Source of the DNA: Xanthobacter autotrophicus
Lineage (GTDB): Bacteria; Pseudomonadota; Alphaproteobacteria; Rhizobiales; Xanthobacteraceae
Assembly: GCF_043194295.1 (NCBI RefSeq)
Contig: NZ_JBAFVK010000002.1
Reading direction: 5' to 3' (one strand)
Length of the DNA: 64,000 nt
The notes below the pieces were generated by a model. The model saw only the letters and a list, made by a program, of their open reading frames with translations, searched no databases and was not told the origin of the DNA. Position 1 is the first letter of the stretch. Each line of letters begins with the position of its first letter. Shown in pieces: positions 7,346 through 16,140 of this stretch. Made by a program: the position numbers and the translations under genes.

Positions 7346-8716
7346 TCAGCGATAGGTCACGGCGTGCACGGCCGCGATCACATCGGCGACCGTCGGCAGG
7401 GCCAACTTCTCGAGGTTGGCGGCGTACGGCATGGGCACGTCCTTGCCCGTCACGCGCAGCACCGGGGCGTCGAGATAATCGAACGCCTTGTCCATGAGCT
7501 GGGCGACGATCTCGGCGCCGACGCCGGACTGCGGCCAGCCCTCTTCCACGCTCACGCAGCGGCCGGTCTTCTTCACCGAGGCGATGATGGTGTCCACGTC
7601 CATGGGGCGGATGGTGCGCAGGTCGATGACCTCCGCCTCGATGCCCTGCTTGGCCAGCTCGTCCGCCGCCTTCAGCGCGTAGGTCATGCCGATGGAGAAG
7701 GACACCAGGGTCACGTCCTTGCCGCTGCGGGCGATGCGCGCCTTGCCGATGGGCAGCACGAAATCATCCAGCTTCGGCACCTCGAAGGACTGGCCGTAGA
7801 GGATCTCGTTCTCAAGGAAGATGACCGGGTTGGGGTCGCGGATGGCGGCCTTCAGCAGGCCCTTGGCGTCGGCCGCCGTATAGGGCGCGATCACCCTCAG
7901 GCCGGGCACGTTGGAATACCAGGAGGTGTAGTCCTGGCTGTGCTGGGCGGCCACGCGGGCGGCGGCGCCGTTGGGGCCGCGGAACACGATGGAGCAGTGC
8001 ATCTGCCCGCCGGACATATAGAGCGTCTTCGCCGCCGAATTGATGATGTGGTCGATGGCCTGCATGGCGAAGTTGAAGGTCATGAACTCCACGATGGGCT
8101 TCAGGCCCGCCATGGCCGCACCCACGCCGACGCCGGCAAAGCCGTGCTCGGTGATGGGGGTGTCGATCACGCGGCGCTCGCCGAATTCCTGGAGCAGGCC
8201 CTGGGTGATCTTGTAGGCGCCCTGATACTCGGCCACTTCCTCGCCCATGACGAAGACATCGCCGTCGCGGCGCATTTCCTCGGCCATGGCGTCGCGCAGG
8301 GCCTCGCGCACAGTCTGGGTGACGAACTCGGTGCCGGCGGGCACTTCGGGATCCGCCTGGGCCACCACCACCGGCGCAACCACCGCAGGCGCGGCGACAA
8401 CGGGAGCAGCAACCGGGGCCGGGGCGTTCTCGGCCGCCTTGGGGGCGGGAGCCGGGGCGGCGCTGGCATCTTCGCCGTCGGCGAGGATGGTGGCGATGGG
8501 AGTGTTCACCGCCACGTCCTGGGCGCCCTCGGGGACGAGGATGCGGCCGAGAATGCCTTCGTCAATGGACTCCACCTCCATGGTGGCCTTGTCGGTCTCG
8601 ATCTCGGCGAGGACGTCACCGGATTTGACGGTGTCGCCTTCCTTCTTGAGCCACTTGGTGAGATTGCCCTTCTCCATGGTGGGAGACAGGGCCGGCATGA
8701 GGACTTCGATGGCCAT
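7346..8716 (-). CDS. pdhB: Pyruvate dehydrogenase E1 beta subunit with N-terminal lipoyl domain
   Basis: 456 residues, longer than stand-alone E1-beta (about 330) because residues 1-80 form a lipoyl domain nearly identical to that of pdhC, with lysine K43 in ETDKATME. An Ala/Pro linker follows, then the transketolase-like core (REALRDAMAEEMRRDGDVFV) and C-terminal domain. This fusion is a known alphaproteobacterial arrangement and gives the complex lipoyl arms on both E1-beta and E2. It pairs with PdhA to decarboxylate pyruvate using thiamine diphosphate. A small membrane-protein gene separates it from pdhA. Confidence 0.97.
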   Translation of the reverse strand: MAIEVLMPALSPTMEKGNLTKWLKKEGDTVKSGDVLAEIETDKATMEVESIDEGILGRILVPEGAQDVAVNTPIATILADGEDASAAPAPAPKAAENAPAPVAAPVVAAPAVVAPVVVAQADPEVPAGTEFVTQTVREALRDAMAEEMRRDGDVFVMGEEVAEYQGAYKITQGLLQEFGERRVIDTPITEHGFAGVGVGAAMAGLKPIVEFMTFNFAMQAIDHIINSAAKTLYMSGGQMHCSIVFRGPNGAAARVAAQHSQDYTSWYSNVPGLRVIAPYTAADAKGLLKAAIRDPNPVIFLENEILYGQSFEVPKLDDFVLPIGKARIARSGKDVTLVSFSIGMTYALKAADELAKQGIEAEVIDLRTIRPMDVDTIIASVKKTGRCVSVEEGWPQSGVGAEIVAQLMDKAFDYLDAPVLRVTGKDVPMPYAANLEKLALPTVADVIAAVHAVTYR

Positions 8717-8721
8717 GGCTG

Positions 8722-9075
8722 TCAGCTCTTGCTCGGCGCGCCCGCGGGTGCGGCCGGCGAGGAGCCGGCCGGGGCCACGGAGTGCTTGAAGGTGAGATTG
8801 GTGTAAGCGGAGATGGCTGCGACCGCGATGGTCACGCAGACGAAGAAGGCGATGGCCGCCTTGCCGGTCCGCACCGCGTCGATTTCAGCCTCGTGGCCAC
8901 GCCGCTGCACGGCGAAGGGCCAGAACGCGAGAAGGGCGTAGCTGCCGGCGCCGCCCCCCTGCCCGGCCGCCCGGTTGGCGGCGATGGCCTTCAGGCCGCC
9001 GCGCACGGCGACGGCCCAGGCGATCAGCGCCGCCAGAAGCGCGAGACCAGCGACGATATGGAACAGCGCGGCCAT
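8722..9075 (-). CDS. Small two-helix membrane protein inside the pdh operon
   Basis: 117 residues with a hydrophobic segment at about 5-25 (IVAGLALLAALIAWAVAVRG), a loop, a second segment at about 73-92 (AIAFFVCVTIAVAAISAYTN) and a Pro/Ala/Ser-rich tail. I do not recognise a family. It is 5 bases from pdhB and 10 bases from pdhA on the same strand, so it is translated within the pdhA-pdhB transcript. E1 alpha and E1 beta are normally adjacent, so an intervening membrane-protein gene is unusual. A role in tethering or regulating the complex is only a guess from position. Confidence 0.7.
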   Translation of the reverse strand: MAALFHIVAGLALLAALIAWAVAVRGGLKAIAANRAAGQGGGAGSYALLAFWPFAVQRRGHEAEIDAVRTGKAAIAFFVCVTIAVAAISAYTNLTFKHSVAPAGSSPAAPAGAPSKS

Positions 9076-9085
9076 AGCCCGCCGC

Positions 9086-10093
9086 TCAGCGCAGGATGTC
9101 CGTGTAAAGCTCCGACACGTCGGGCTCGGGATCGTTGGTGGCGAAGTCCGCCGCCTCGTTCACGATCTCGCGGACCTCGGCGTCGAACTTCTTCAGCTCG
9201 TCCTCGGTCGCCCCGTGGGTTTCCAGCAGACGGTTGCGGACCTGCTCGATGGGGTCGTGCTCGGTGCGCATCTTCTGGACCTCCTCCTTGGACCGGTACT
9301 TGGCCGGGTCCGACATGGAGTGACCGCGATAGCGGTAGGTCTGCATTTCAAGGATGTAGGGGCCGTTGCCCTCGCGGGCGAAGGCGAGCGCCCGCTCGCC
9401 GGCGGCCTTCACCGCCTGCACGTCCATGCCATCCACCTGCTCGCCGGGGATGTTGAAGGAGGTGCCGCGCTTGGAGAAGTCCTGCTGCGCCGAGGCACGG
9501 GACACCGAGGTGCCCATGGCGTACTTGTTGTTCTCGATCACGTACACGACCGGAAGCTTCCACAGCTCGGCCATGTTGAAGCTCTCGTAGACCTGGCCCT
9601 GGTTGGCCGCGCCGTCGCCGAAATAGGTGACGGAGACCGCGCCGTTATTGCGGTAGCGGTCGGCGAAGGCGAGGCCGGTGCCGAGCGAGACCTGGGCGCC
9701 GACGATGCCGTGACCGCCGAAGAACTGCTTCTCGATGCTGAACATGTGCATCGAGCCGCCCTTGCCCTTGGACAGGCCGCCGCGGCGGCCCGTGAGCTCG
9801 GCCATGACGCCGCGCGCCGCCATGCCGGTGGACAGCATGTGGCCGTGGTCGCGATAGCCGGTAATGACCTGGTCACCCGGCTTCATGGCCATCTGCATGC
9901 CCACCACCACGGCCTCCTGGCCGATGTAGAGGTGGCAGAAGCCGCCGATGAGGCCCATGCCGTACATCTGGCCGGCCTTCTCCTCGAAGCGGCGGATGAG
10001 CAGCATCTCGCGATAGGCGAGAAGATCCTGGTCTTTTGTGAAGGGGGCCGGGGCCGAGCTATCGGCGACACGGGCAGTAGGCTTTTTGGCCAT
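9086..10093 (-). CDS. pdhA: Pyruvate dehydrogenase E1 alpha subunit
   Basis: About 335 residues. The thiamine-diphosphate motif runs from GDGAANQG to the IENNKYAMG segment. The regulatory-loop equivalents RYRGHSMSDPAKYRS and the GKGGSMHMF segment are intact. With PdhB it catalyses the committed decarboxylation of pyruvate to acetyl-CoA. The start is placed at ATG 10093 because a GAGG sequence lies 6 bases upstream; the ATG at 10099 would leave no spacing. It is the first gene of a long minus-strand operon (pdhA, membrane gene, pdhB, pdhC and probably further). The 160 bases upstream carry several palindromes likely to control the operon. Confidence 0.97.
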   Translation of the reverse strand: MAKKPTARVADSSAPAPFTKDQDLLAYREMLLIRRFEEKAGQMYGMGLIGGFCHLYIGQEAVVVGMQMAMKPGDQVITGYRDHGHMLSTGMAARGVMAELTGRRGGLSKGKGGSMHMFSIEKQFFGGHGIVGAQVSLGTGLAFADRYRNNGAVSVTYFGDGAANQGQVYESFNMAELWKLPVVYVIENNKYAMGTSVSRASAQQDFSKRGTSFNIPGEQVDGMDVQAVKAAGERALAFAREGNGPYILEMQTYRYRGHSMSDPAKYRSKEEVQKMRTEHDPIEQVRNRLLETHGATEDELKKFDAEVREIVNEAADFATNDPEPDVSELYTDILR

Positions 10094-10168
10094 CGGCATC
10101 CTCAGGAGGCGCTGGAACTGCGCCTTCCTAGCTCAGCTCCCCATGCCTTCAAAGTGCCAATTTTCCCG

Positions 10169-10190
10169 TGCTGCGCTGCAACATGTTGCA
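10169..10190 (-). promoter_or_regulatory. Candidate operator(s) upstream of pdhA: PhaR/PhbF-like motif overlapping a perfect palindrome
   Basis: On the minus strand TGCAGCGCAGCA (10180-10169) is a perfect match to TGCRNYGCASMA, the motif I remember for PhaR/PhbF-type regulators of carbon storage. It overlaps a perfect 14-bp palindrome TGCAACATGTTGCA at 10177-10190. Both lie about 80-95 bases upstream of the pdhA start. Binding is inferred from sequence only. Confidence 0.4.
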
Positions 10191-10209
10191 AACTCTTGAT
10201 TTTGCTGTA

Positions 10210-10258
10210 ATGAACCTAAAAATGGTTCATTCACATCATGAACTTATTTTCAGTTCAT
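10210..10258. promoter_or_regulatory. Twin 21-bp palindromes (ATGAAC half-sites) between ftsB and pdhA
   Basis: Two inverted repeats with the same arms and the same 7-base spacers: ATGAACC/GGTTCAT at 10210-10230 and ATGAACT/AGTTCAT at 10238-10258. Their centres are 28 bp apart. The second overlaps the ftsB stop codon. The patch is AT-rich against a GC-rich background. Tandem sites with identical half-sites suggest a dimeric transcription factor acting on the pdh promoter; as RNA they could also form two weak hairpins at the end of ftsB. Confidence 0.45.
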
Positions 10259-10569
10259 TTGTTGCGAAGCAACACCAGGTCCTTGCTATTTATGAAGTTG
10301 AGCTGGCGCCGCGCTTCCTCGTCCAGCAGGTCCGGATCGAGCTGGCTGGGGGCAAGCAGGGACACCTTGTTCTCCATCGCCTGGCGCTGGGCCTTGAGCC
10401 CGGCAAGCTCGGATTCCAGTGCCTTCATCTCCTGCTCGTAATTGCGCTTGGCCACGAGCCCATGGTCGCCATTGTAGGCGTGATAGGCGAAATAGCCGAT
10501 GAGCGCCGCCGCACCGAGGTGGAGGGCGAGCGTGGCGAGAATGGATTGAAGGCGCGAGCGGCTTTGCAT
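10255..10569 (-). CDS. ftsB: Septum formation initiator, FtsB/DivIC family
   Basis: 104 residues from ATG 10569 (MQSRSRLQSILATLALHLG). One transmembrane helix lies at about residues 12-32, followed by a coiled coil (EQEMKALESELAGLKAQRQA) and a C-terminal LDPDLLDEEARRQLNF block typical of FtsB/DivIC. It is a bitopic inner-membrane divisome protein that bridges FtsL and FtsQ. ftsB just upstream of pdhA is the standard alphaproteobacterial order; the usual upstream gene eno is absent here and recO is divergent instead. An in-frame extension to 10659 adds 30 hydrophilic residues before the membrane helix and is rejected. Confidence 0.9.
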   Translation of the reverse strand: MQSRSRLQSILATLALHLGAAALIGYFAYHAYNGDHGLVAKRNYEQEMKALESELAGLKAQRQAMENKVSLLAPSQLDPDLLDEEARRQLNFINSKDLVLLRNK

Positions 10570-10744
10570 GGCCGCATCCTCGCCGTTTCGGGTTTCCGCC
10601 GTCTTAAGGCGAGGCCACCCTGTTGCGTCTTCCCGCCGGAGAGCGTTCATTGCCGGCACGCGCCCGCGTCGTTCAGCCGGAATGGCAGGCGAGCGCGAAC
10701 GTGTCTCTCTTTTTCCCGAAGTTCAGAGCCGGACGGACAGTGCC

Positions 10745-11473
10745 GTGGAATGGACCGACGAGGGCATCGTGCTGGGAGTGCGGCGGCACGGCGAGGGCAA
10801 TGCCATCGTGGAATTGCTCACCCGCCTGCGCGGTCGCCACCTCGGCATGGTGCGCGGTGGTGCCTCGCGACGGCAGGCTCCCCTGCTCCAGCCGGGCAAC
10901 ACCGTGAGCGCCACCTGGCGAGCGCGGCTCGACGAACACATGGGCAATTATGCGCTGGAACCGGCGGTGGTGCGAACCGAGGTTCTCATGCGCGCGCCCC
11001 ACGCCGCCTTCGGCTTCACCCACATGGCTCAGATGCTGCACCTGTTGCCGGAGCGCGATCCGCACGAGGGCCTCTTCCTCACCCTCGGCGCCATCCTCGA
11101 TGCCTTCGAGGACCGCGAGTCGGCCGGCCGGCTTCTCGCCCGCTTCGAGCTGGCCTTGCTGGCGGAGCTGGGTTTCGGGCTGGAGCTGGAAACCTGCGCC
11201 GCCACCGGGAGCCGGGAAAACCTGGTCTATGTGTCGCCCAAAAGCGGGCGGGCGGTTTGCGGGGAGGCGGGCGCGCCTTATGCGGACCGGCTGTTCGCCC
11301 TGCCGCGTTTTTTGGTGGAAGGGACCGCGCCGCCCGCCGGGGATGTGGAAGACGCGCTGCGCCTCACCGGCCACTTTCTCCTGACCCGGGTGCTTGAGCC
11401 GCGCGGGCTCGGCCTTTCCGATGCGCGCGCGGCCTTTGTTTCAGCCTGGCGCCGCAGCACGGCACCGGTCTAA
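10745..11473 (+). CDS. recO: DNA repair protein RecO
   Basis: 242 residues from GTG 10745, giving the canonical start MEWTDEGIVLGVRRHGE. An in-frame ATG far upstream at 10568 would add about 59 residues outside the family and overlap the divergent ftsB start. The N-terminal OB-fold (residues 1-80) is followed by the helical region with FELALLAELGFGLELETCA and the C-terminal FLLTRVLEPRG block. RecO loads RecA on SSB-coated DNA in the RecFOR pathway and anneals complementary strands. It follows a divergent promoter region shared with ftsB. In many relatives recO lies directly downstream of era; here it is separated from era by parC and a CLC gene and points the other way. Confidence 0.93.
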   Translation: MEWTDEGIVLGVRRHGEGNAIVELLTRLRGRHLGMVRGGASRRQAPLLQPGNTVSATWRARLDEHMGNYALEPAVVRTEVLMRAPHAAFGFTHMAQMLHLLPERDPHEGLFLTLGAILDAFEDRESAGRLLARFELALLAELGFGLELETCAATGSRENLVYVSPKSGRAVCGEAGAPYADRLFALPRFLVEGTAPPAGDVEDALRLTGHFLLTRVLEPRGLGLSDARAAFVSAWRRSTAPV

Positions 11474-11478
11474 GCCTG

Positions 11479-11724
11479 TCACCAGCGGCGCGGCCCGACC
11501 CACACATTTCGGCATCTGGTCACCCAATGAGGGCGCCCGTTCCACCAGCGGCGTTCCTGCCAGCAGCGCCGCACCCAGCGCACATCTTCCACCTGTGCCC
11601 GAGCCTGGGCTTGACCTGCGAGGGTGGACCCGCTGCCCATCAGTGTTCCGGCCGACGCCGAAGGCACTGCACCAAGAAGCGCCAACGCGACAATACCTCC
11701 CGCCGCAAGAGCTGCCGTCTTCAT
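11479..11724 (-). CDS. Small secreted basic protein (hypothetical)
   Basis: 81 residues starting at ATG 11724 (MKTAALAAGGIVALALLG). A signal peptide with probable cleavage after SASA at about residue 25 precedes a mature part rich in Arg and Trp (VRWVRRCWQERRWWNGRPHW), with two cysteines close together that could form a disulfide. Such short W/R-rich secreted proteins are common and uncharacterised in Rhizobiales. An earlier ATG at 11808 would place 28 residues before the signal peptide and is rejected. It converges with recO, 5 bases apart. Confidence 0.65.
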   Translation of the reverse strand: MKTAALAAGGIVALALLGAVPSASAGTLMGSGSTLAGQAQARAQVEDVRWVRRCWQERRWWNGRPHWVTRCRNVWVGPRRW

Positions 11725-12019
11725 TTTTCGGACCTCCTCATGGCACGAGCGTACTCGCCGCCCGGCCTTATGATGCTGAAACGTCGCTGGGGCGGGATTT
11801 TGTTCCATCCTTGGAATATCATGTCTTTCAGTAACAGTTGATCTCTCTTCCCACGCGCATTTTTGCCACGATTTACCTAGGGGTACCGTGGCGAATTCAT
11901 CTTCTGTTCAGCATTCGGGCGGTGGCACGCTTTTCATCCGGCGCTTGTGGGACGCATCGATGATGGGCCGGCGCTGAAAGGCGGCTTGTCGCTTGCCCGC
12001 GCGCGCGGTACTGGCAGGC

Positions 12020-14257
12020 ATGGCCACGCGCACACTTCCGCCCGGCGACGGGCACATCGAGAAAGTCACGCTCAAGGACGCGCTGGAAGAGCGCTACCTG
12101 GCGTATGCCCTCTCGACCATCATGCACCGCGCCCTGCCCGACGCCCGCGACGGTCTGAAGCCGGTTCACCGGCGCATCCTCCACGCCATGCGGCAGCTGA
12201 AGCTTGATCCCGGCCAGGGCTTCAAGAAGTCCGCCCGCGTGGTGGGCGACGTGATCGGCAAGTTCCACCCCCACGGCGACCAGTCGGTCTATGACGCGCT
12301 GGTGCGTCTCGCCCAGGACTTCGCCCAGCGCTACCCGCTGGTGGATGGACAGGGCAATTTCGGCAACGTGGACGGCGATAACGCCGCCGCCATGCGATAC
12401 ACCGAGGCTCGCCTCACCGAGACCGCCCGCCTGCTGCTGGACGGCATCGACGAGGACGCGGTGGACTTCCGCCCGACCTATGACGGCTCGGAAGAAGAGC
12501 CCGTGGTGCTGCCGGCGGCTTTCCCGAACCTGCTGGCCAATGGCTCGCAGGGCATCGCGGTGGGCATGGCCACCTCCATCCCGCCCCACAATGCCGCCGA
12601 ACTGCTGGACGCGGCCCTTCACCTCATCGACCACCCGGAGGCTCCGGCCTTCGACCTGCTCCAGTTCGTCCCCGGCCCGGACTTCCCCACCGGCGGCGTG
12701 CTGGTGGAGGATCCGGTTGGCGTGGCCGAGGCCTATGCCACCGGACGCGGCTCGTTCCGCGTGCGGGCGCGCTGGGAGAAGGAGGAGACCGGGCGCGGCA
12801 CCTATGTGGTGGTGGTCACCGAGATCCCCTACGGCGTCGCCAAGTCCCGCCTCGTGGAAAAGATCGCGGAGCTGCTCACCGACAAGAAGCTGCCCCTGCT
12901 CGCCGACGTGCGCGACGAGAGCGCCGAGGACATCCGTCTGGTGCTGGAGCCCCGCGCCCGCACGGTGGATGCCGAGGTGCTCATGGAGAGCCTGTTCAGG
13001 CTCACCGAGCTTGAGGCCCGCATCCCGCTCAACATGAACGTGCTGGTGCGCGGGCAGGTCCCCAAGGTGCTGTCCCTGTCGGAAGCGCTCCGGGAATGGC
13101 TCGACCACCGCCGCGACGTGCTGCTGCGCCGCTCGCGCTATCGGCTGGAGCAGATCGCGCACCGGCTGGAGGTGCTGGGCGGCTACCTCATCGCCTATCT
13201 CAACCTCGACGAGGTGATCCGTATCATCCGCGAGGAGGACGAGCCCAAGCAGGAATTGATGCGCACGTTCGAGCTGACCGACGTGCAGACGGAAGCCATC
13301 CTCAACATGCGCCTGCGCTCCCTGCGCCGGCTGGAGGAGATGGAGATCCGCAAGGAACACAACGCCCTCACCAAGGAGCAGGACGGCCTCAACAAGCTGG
13401 TCGCCTCCGAGGCGGCGCAGTGGAAGAACATCGCCAAGGAAATCCGCGAGACCCGCAAGACCTACGGCCCCGAGACCGCCATCGGCAGGCGCCGCACCAC
13501 CTTCGCGGCGCCCCCCACCTTCCACGAAGATGCCTTCACCGAGGCGCTGGTGGAGCGCGAGCCGGTCACCATCGTGGTCTCCGACAAGGGCTGGATCCGC
13601 GCCCTGAAGGGCCACGTGCAGGACCTGTCCAACCTCCAGTTCAAGGGCGACGACAGCCTCGGCCACGCCTTCTTCGCCGAGACCACCTCCAAGGTCATGG
13701 TATTCGCCTCCAACGGCCGCTTCTACACGCTGGAGGCAGCCAAGCTGCCCGGCGGGCGCGGCCACGGCGAGCCCGTGCGCCTCATGATCGATCTGGAGCA
13801 GGAGGCGGAGATCGTCTCCGTCTTCGCTTATCAGCCCGGCCGCAAGCTGCTGTTGGCCTCCAAGGAGGGGCGCGGCTTCGTGGTGGGCGAGGACGACTGC
13901 CTCGCCAACACCCGCAAGGGCAAGCAGGTGCTCGTCACCGATCCGCCGGACGCGGCGCTGGCGGTGCGCTTCGTGGAAGGCGACTGGGTGGCGGTGATCG
14001 GCGACAACCGCAAGCTGCTGCTGTTCCCGCTCAACCAGGTGCCGGAAATGACCCGCGGGCGCGGCGTGCGCCTCCAGCGCTACCGCGAGGGTGGCCTGTC
14101 CGACCTGAAGGCCTTCGCCATGGCCTCGGGCCTGACCTGGGAGGATACTTCCGGCCGCACCTGGACCGTGACGGAGCTGCTGGAATGGCAGGGCGAGCGC
14201 GCCTCGGCGGGCCGCCTGCCACCCAAGGGCTTCCCGCGCAGCAACAAGTTCAGCTGA
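12020..14257 (+). CDS. parC: DNA topoisomerase IV subunit A
   Basis: 745 residues from ATG 12020 (MATRTLPPGDGHIEKVTL); a TTG at 11993 in frame is less likely. The breakage-reunion domain begins around residue 25 with LEERYLAYALSTIMHRALPD. The winged-helix segment KSARVVGDVIGKFHPHGDQS and the catalytic tyrosine in AAAMRYTEARLT (about residue 122) are visible, as is the C-terminal beta-pinwheel region. With ParE it decatenates sister chromosomes. The length and the missing GyrA box favour ParC over GyrA. It follows recO as in other rhizobia, separated by the minus-strand secreted-protein gene. Confidence 0.95.
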   Translation: MATRTLPPGDGHIEKVTLKDALEERYLAYALSTIMHRALPDARDGLKPVHRRILHAMRQLKLDPGQGFKKSARVVGDVIGKFHPHGDQSVYDALVRLAQDFAQRYPLVDGQGNFGNVDGDNAAAMRYTEARLTETARLLLDGIDEDAVDFRPTYDGSEEEPVVLPAAFPNLLANGSQGIAVGMATSIPPHNAAELLDAALHLIDHPEAPAFDLLQFVPGPDFPTGGVLVEDPVGVAEAYATGRGSFRVRARWEKEETGRGTYVVVVTEIPYGVAKSRLVEKIAELLTDKKLPLLADVRDESAEDIRLVLEPRARTVDAEVLMESLFRLTELEARIPLNMNVLVRGQVPKVLSLSEALREWLDHRRDVLLRRSRYRLEQIAHRLEVLGGYLIAYLNLDEVIRIIREEDEPKQELMRTFELTDVQTEAILNMRLRSLRRLEEMEIRKEHNALTKEQDGLNKLVASEAAQWKNIAKEIRETRKTYGPETAIGRRRTTFAAPPTFHEDAFTEALVEREPVTIVVSDKGWIRALKGHVQDLSNLQFKGDDSLGHAFFAETTSKVMVFASNGRFYTLEAAKLPGGRGHGEPVRLMIDLEQEAEIVSVFAYQPGRKLLLASKEGRGFVVGEDDCLANTRKGKQVLVTDPPDAALAVRFVEGDWVAVIGDNRKLLLFPLNQVPEMTRGRGVRLQRYREGGLSDLKAFAMASGLTWEDTSGRTWTVTELLEWQGERASAGRLPPKGFPRSNKFS

Positions 14258-14261
14258 GCTG

Positions 14262-16073
14262 ATGGCCAGCCCGCCCGCCGATCCGGTGACCGCGGATTCC
14301 GCGACGGCCGGGAACGGAGCGACGGCTTCCGCCCTTGGCGGCCTCATCGCCTCCGTCCGGGCCAGCGTGCGCGAGCGGGAAGTTGCACTGGTGGTGATCG
14401 CGGCGGTGATGGGGGCCCTCGCCGGGCTCGCGGCCAGCGCCATGAGCCAGATCACCCAGTGGATGCACGAGGCGCTGTTCCAGCTCGCCCCTGGCGACCG
14501 GCTCAGCGCCACGCCGGAACTGGCCTCGCCCTGGATGGTTCTCGTCCCGGTGGCCGGCGGACTGGCCATGGGGCTCATCGCCCTTGCCCTGCAGCGCTGG
14601 CGTCGACGCAGCTTTGTGGACCCCATCGAGGCCAATGCGCTGCACGGCGGGCGTATGTCATTGACCGACAGCATCATCGTGTCGCTGCAGACCATGGTCT
14701 CCAACGGCTTCGGCGCCTCCCTGGGGCTGGAGGCGGGCTATTCGCAGATTGGCGCCGGCATCGCCTCGCGCCTCGGCCTGTCGTTCCGCCTGCGGCGCAA
14801 CGATTTGCGCATCCTGGTGGGCGCGGGGGCGGCGGCGGGCATCGGCGCGGCTTTCGACGCGCCGCTCATGGGGGCCTTCTACGGTTTCGAGATCATCATC
14901 GGCAGCTACTCCATCCCCGCCGCCGCCCCGGTGCTGGCGGCGACCGTCTCGGCGGTGATGGTGGCGCGGCTGCTCGGGGTTCATGTGGACCCGCTGAACA
15001 TCCCCCTCGACGTGGTGGTCCAGCCCCTCGACATCCTGCCCATCGCGCTGCTCGGGCTGTTGGCGGCGGGGGGCGCCGTCCTCATCATGCGCCTGGTGAC
15101 CGGAGTGGAAATGCTGTTCGGCAAGAGCGGCATCCCCGCGCCGCTGCGGCCGGCGGTGGCGGGCCTCGGCGTCGGTGCGCTGGCGCTCTACAGCCCGCAG
15201 GTGCTCTCCGATGGCCATGGCGCGCTGCACCTGCAGGTGGACAGCCCGGTGGTGCTCTCGGTGGCGATCATCTTCGGCCTGAAGATCCTCGCCTCCGCCC
15301 TGTCCATCGGCTCGGGATTCCGTGGCGGCCTGTTCTTCGCCTCGCTGTTTCTCGGAGCGCTCATGGGCAAGCTCTATGGCGGCGCGCTCGCCATGCTGTG
15401 GCCGTCGCTCCAGCTCGATCCGGCGGTCTGCGCGGTGGCCGGCATGGGGGCGCTGGCGGTGGGCATCATCGGCGGGCCGCTTACCATGACCTTCCTGGTG
15501 CTGGAGATGACGCGAGACCTCGCTTTGTCCGGCTATGTGCTGGCTGGGGCGGTGGTGACCTCCCTCGCGGTGCGGGAGACGTTCGGCTACTCCTTCTCCA
15601 CGTGGCGGTTTCACCTGCGCGGCGAGAGCATCCGCGGGGCGCAGGACGTGGGCTGGATGCGCGAACTCACCGTCGCCCGCATGATGCGCACTGACATGGC
15701 CACCTTCGCCGAGCAGGGCACCATCGGCGCCCTGCGCACGGCCTTCCCGCTGGGCGCACGGCGGATGGTGGTGCTGGTGGACGGGGCAGGTGCCTATGCC
15801 GGACTGGTGCGGGTGGTGGAGGCCCACGCGGCCGAGCACGATCCCGCCGAAGCCGCCTCCCGGCTCGCTACCCATCGCGACCACATGCTGCTGCCGGCCA
15901 TGAACGTGAAGGAGGCGGCGCTAGCCTTCGATGCCGCCCAGGCCGAGGATCTCGCCGTGGTGGACGACCCCGCCACCCGCCGCCTCGTGGGCCTGTTGGG
16001 CGAGGCCCATGTGCTGAGGCGCTATGCCGAGGAGCTGGACAAGGCCCGGAAAGGCCTCGGCGCGGAGGCGTGA
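14262..16073 (+). CDS. CLC-family chloride channel/transporter with C-terminal CBS region
   Basis: 603 residues. About ten hydrophobic segments occupy residues 30-440 with the CLC signatures SNGFGASLGLEAGYSQ (the gating-glutamate region, a variant of GREGP), GAGAAAGIGAAFDAPLMGAF and GSGFRGGLFFASLFLGALMG. Residues 455-600 are soluble and look like a divergent pair of CBS domains (VARMMRTDM ... LRRYAEEL). It probably moves chloride, alone or in exchange for protons, across the inner membrane. The ATG is 4 bases after the parC stop, so the two are likely cotranscribed, although their functions do not obviously connect. Whether it is a channel or an exchanger cannot be told. Confidence 0.9.
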   Translation: MASPPADPVTADSATAGNGATASALGGLIASVRASVREREVALVVIAAVMGALAGLAASAMSQITQWMHEALFQLAPGDRLSATPELASPWMVLVPVAGGLAMGLIALALQRWRRRSFVDPIEANALHGGRMSLTDSIIVSLQTMVSNGFGASLGLEAGYSQIGAGIASRLGLSFRLRRNDLRILVGAGAAAGIGAAFDAPLMGAFYGFEIIIGSYSIPAAAPVLAATVSAVMVARLLGVHVDPLNIPLDVVVQPLDILPIALLGLLAAGGAVLIMRLVTGVEMLFGKSGIPAPLRPAVAGLGVGALALYSPQVLSDGHGALHLQVDSPVVLSVAIIFGLKILASALSIGSGFRGGLFFASLFLGALMGKLYGGALAMLWPSLQLDPAVCAVAGMGALAVGIIGGPLTMTFLVLEMTRDLALSGYVLAGAVVTSLAVRETFGYSFSTWRFHLRGESIRGAQDVGWMRELTVARMMRTDMATFAEQGTIGALRTAFPLGARRMVVLVDGAGAYAGLVRVVEAHAAEHDPAEAASRLATHRDHMLLPAMNVKEAALAFDAAQAEDLAVVDDPATRRLVGLLGEAHVLRRYAEELDKARKGLGAEA

Positions 16074-16140
16074 AGCGACAGCGGCGAGGGGAAGGCCGCC
16101 TTGGCCGCCCGTCTTCGCTACCCTTTTCCGCCGCTCACCT

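Noticed and set aside
5849..8806. Open frame of 985 codons on the plus strand across pdhB and pdhC
   Set aside because: Low-complexity Gly/His/Arg-rich translation, antisense to two certain genes.
11897..14704. Open frame of 935 codons antisense to parC and the start of the CLC gene
   Set aside because: Same codon-bias artefact; it crosses two genuine plus-strand genes and the secreted-protein promoter, with no recognisable domain.
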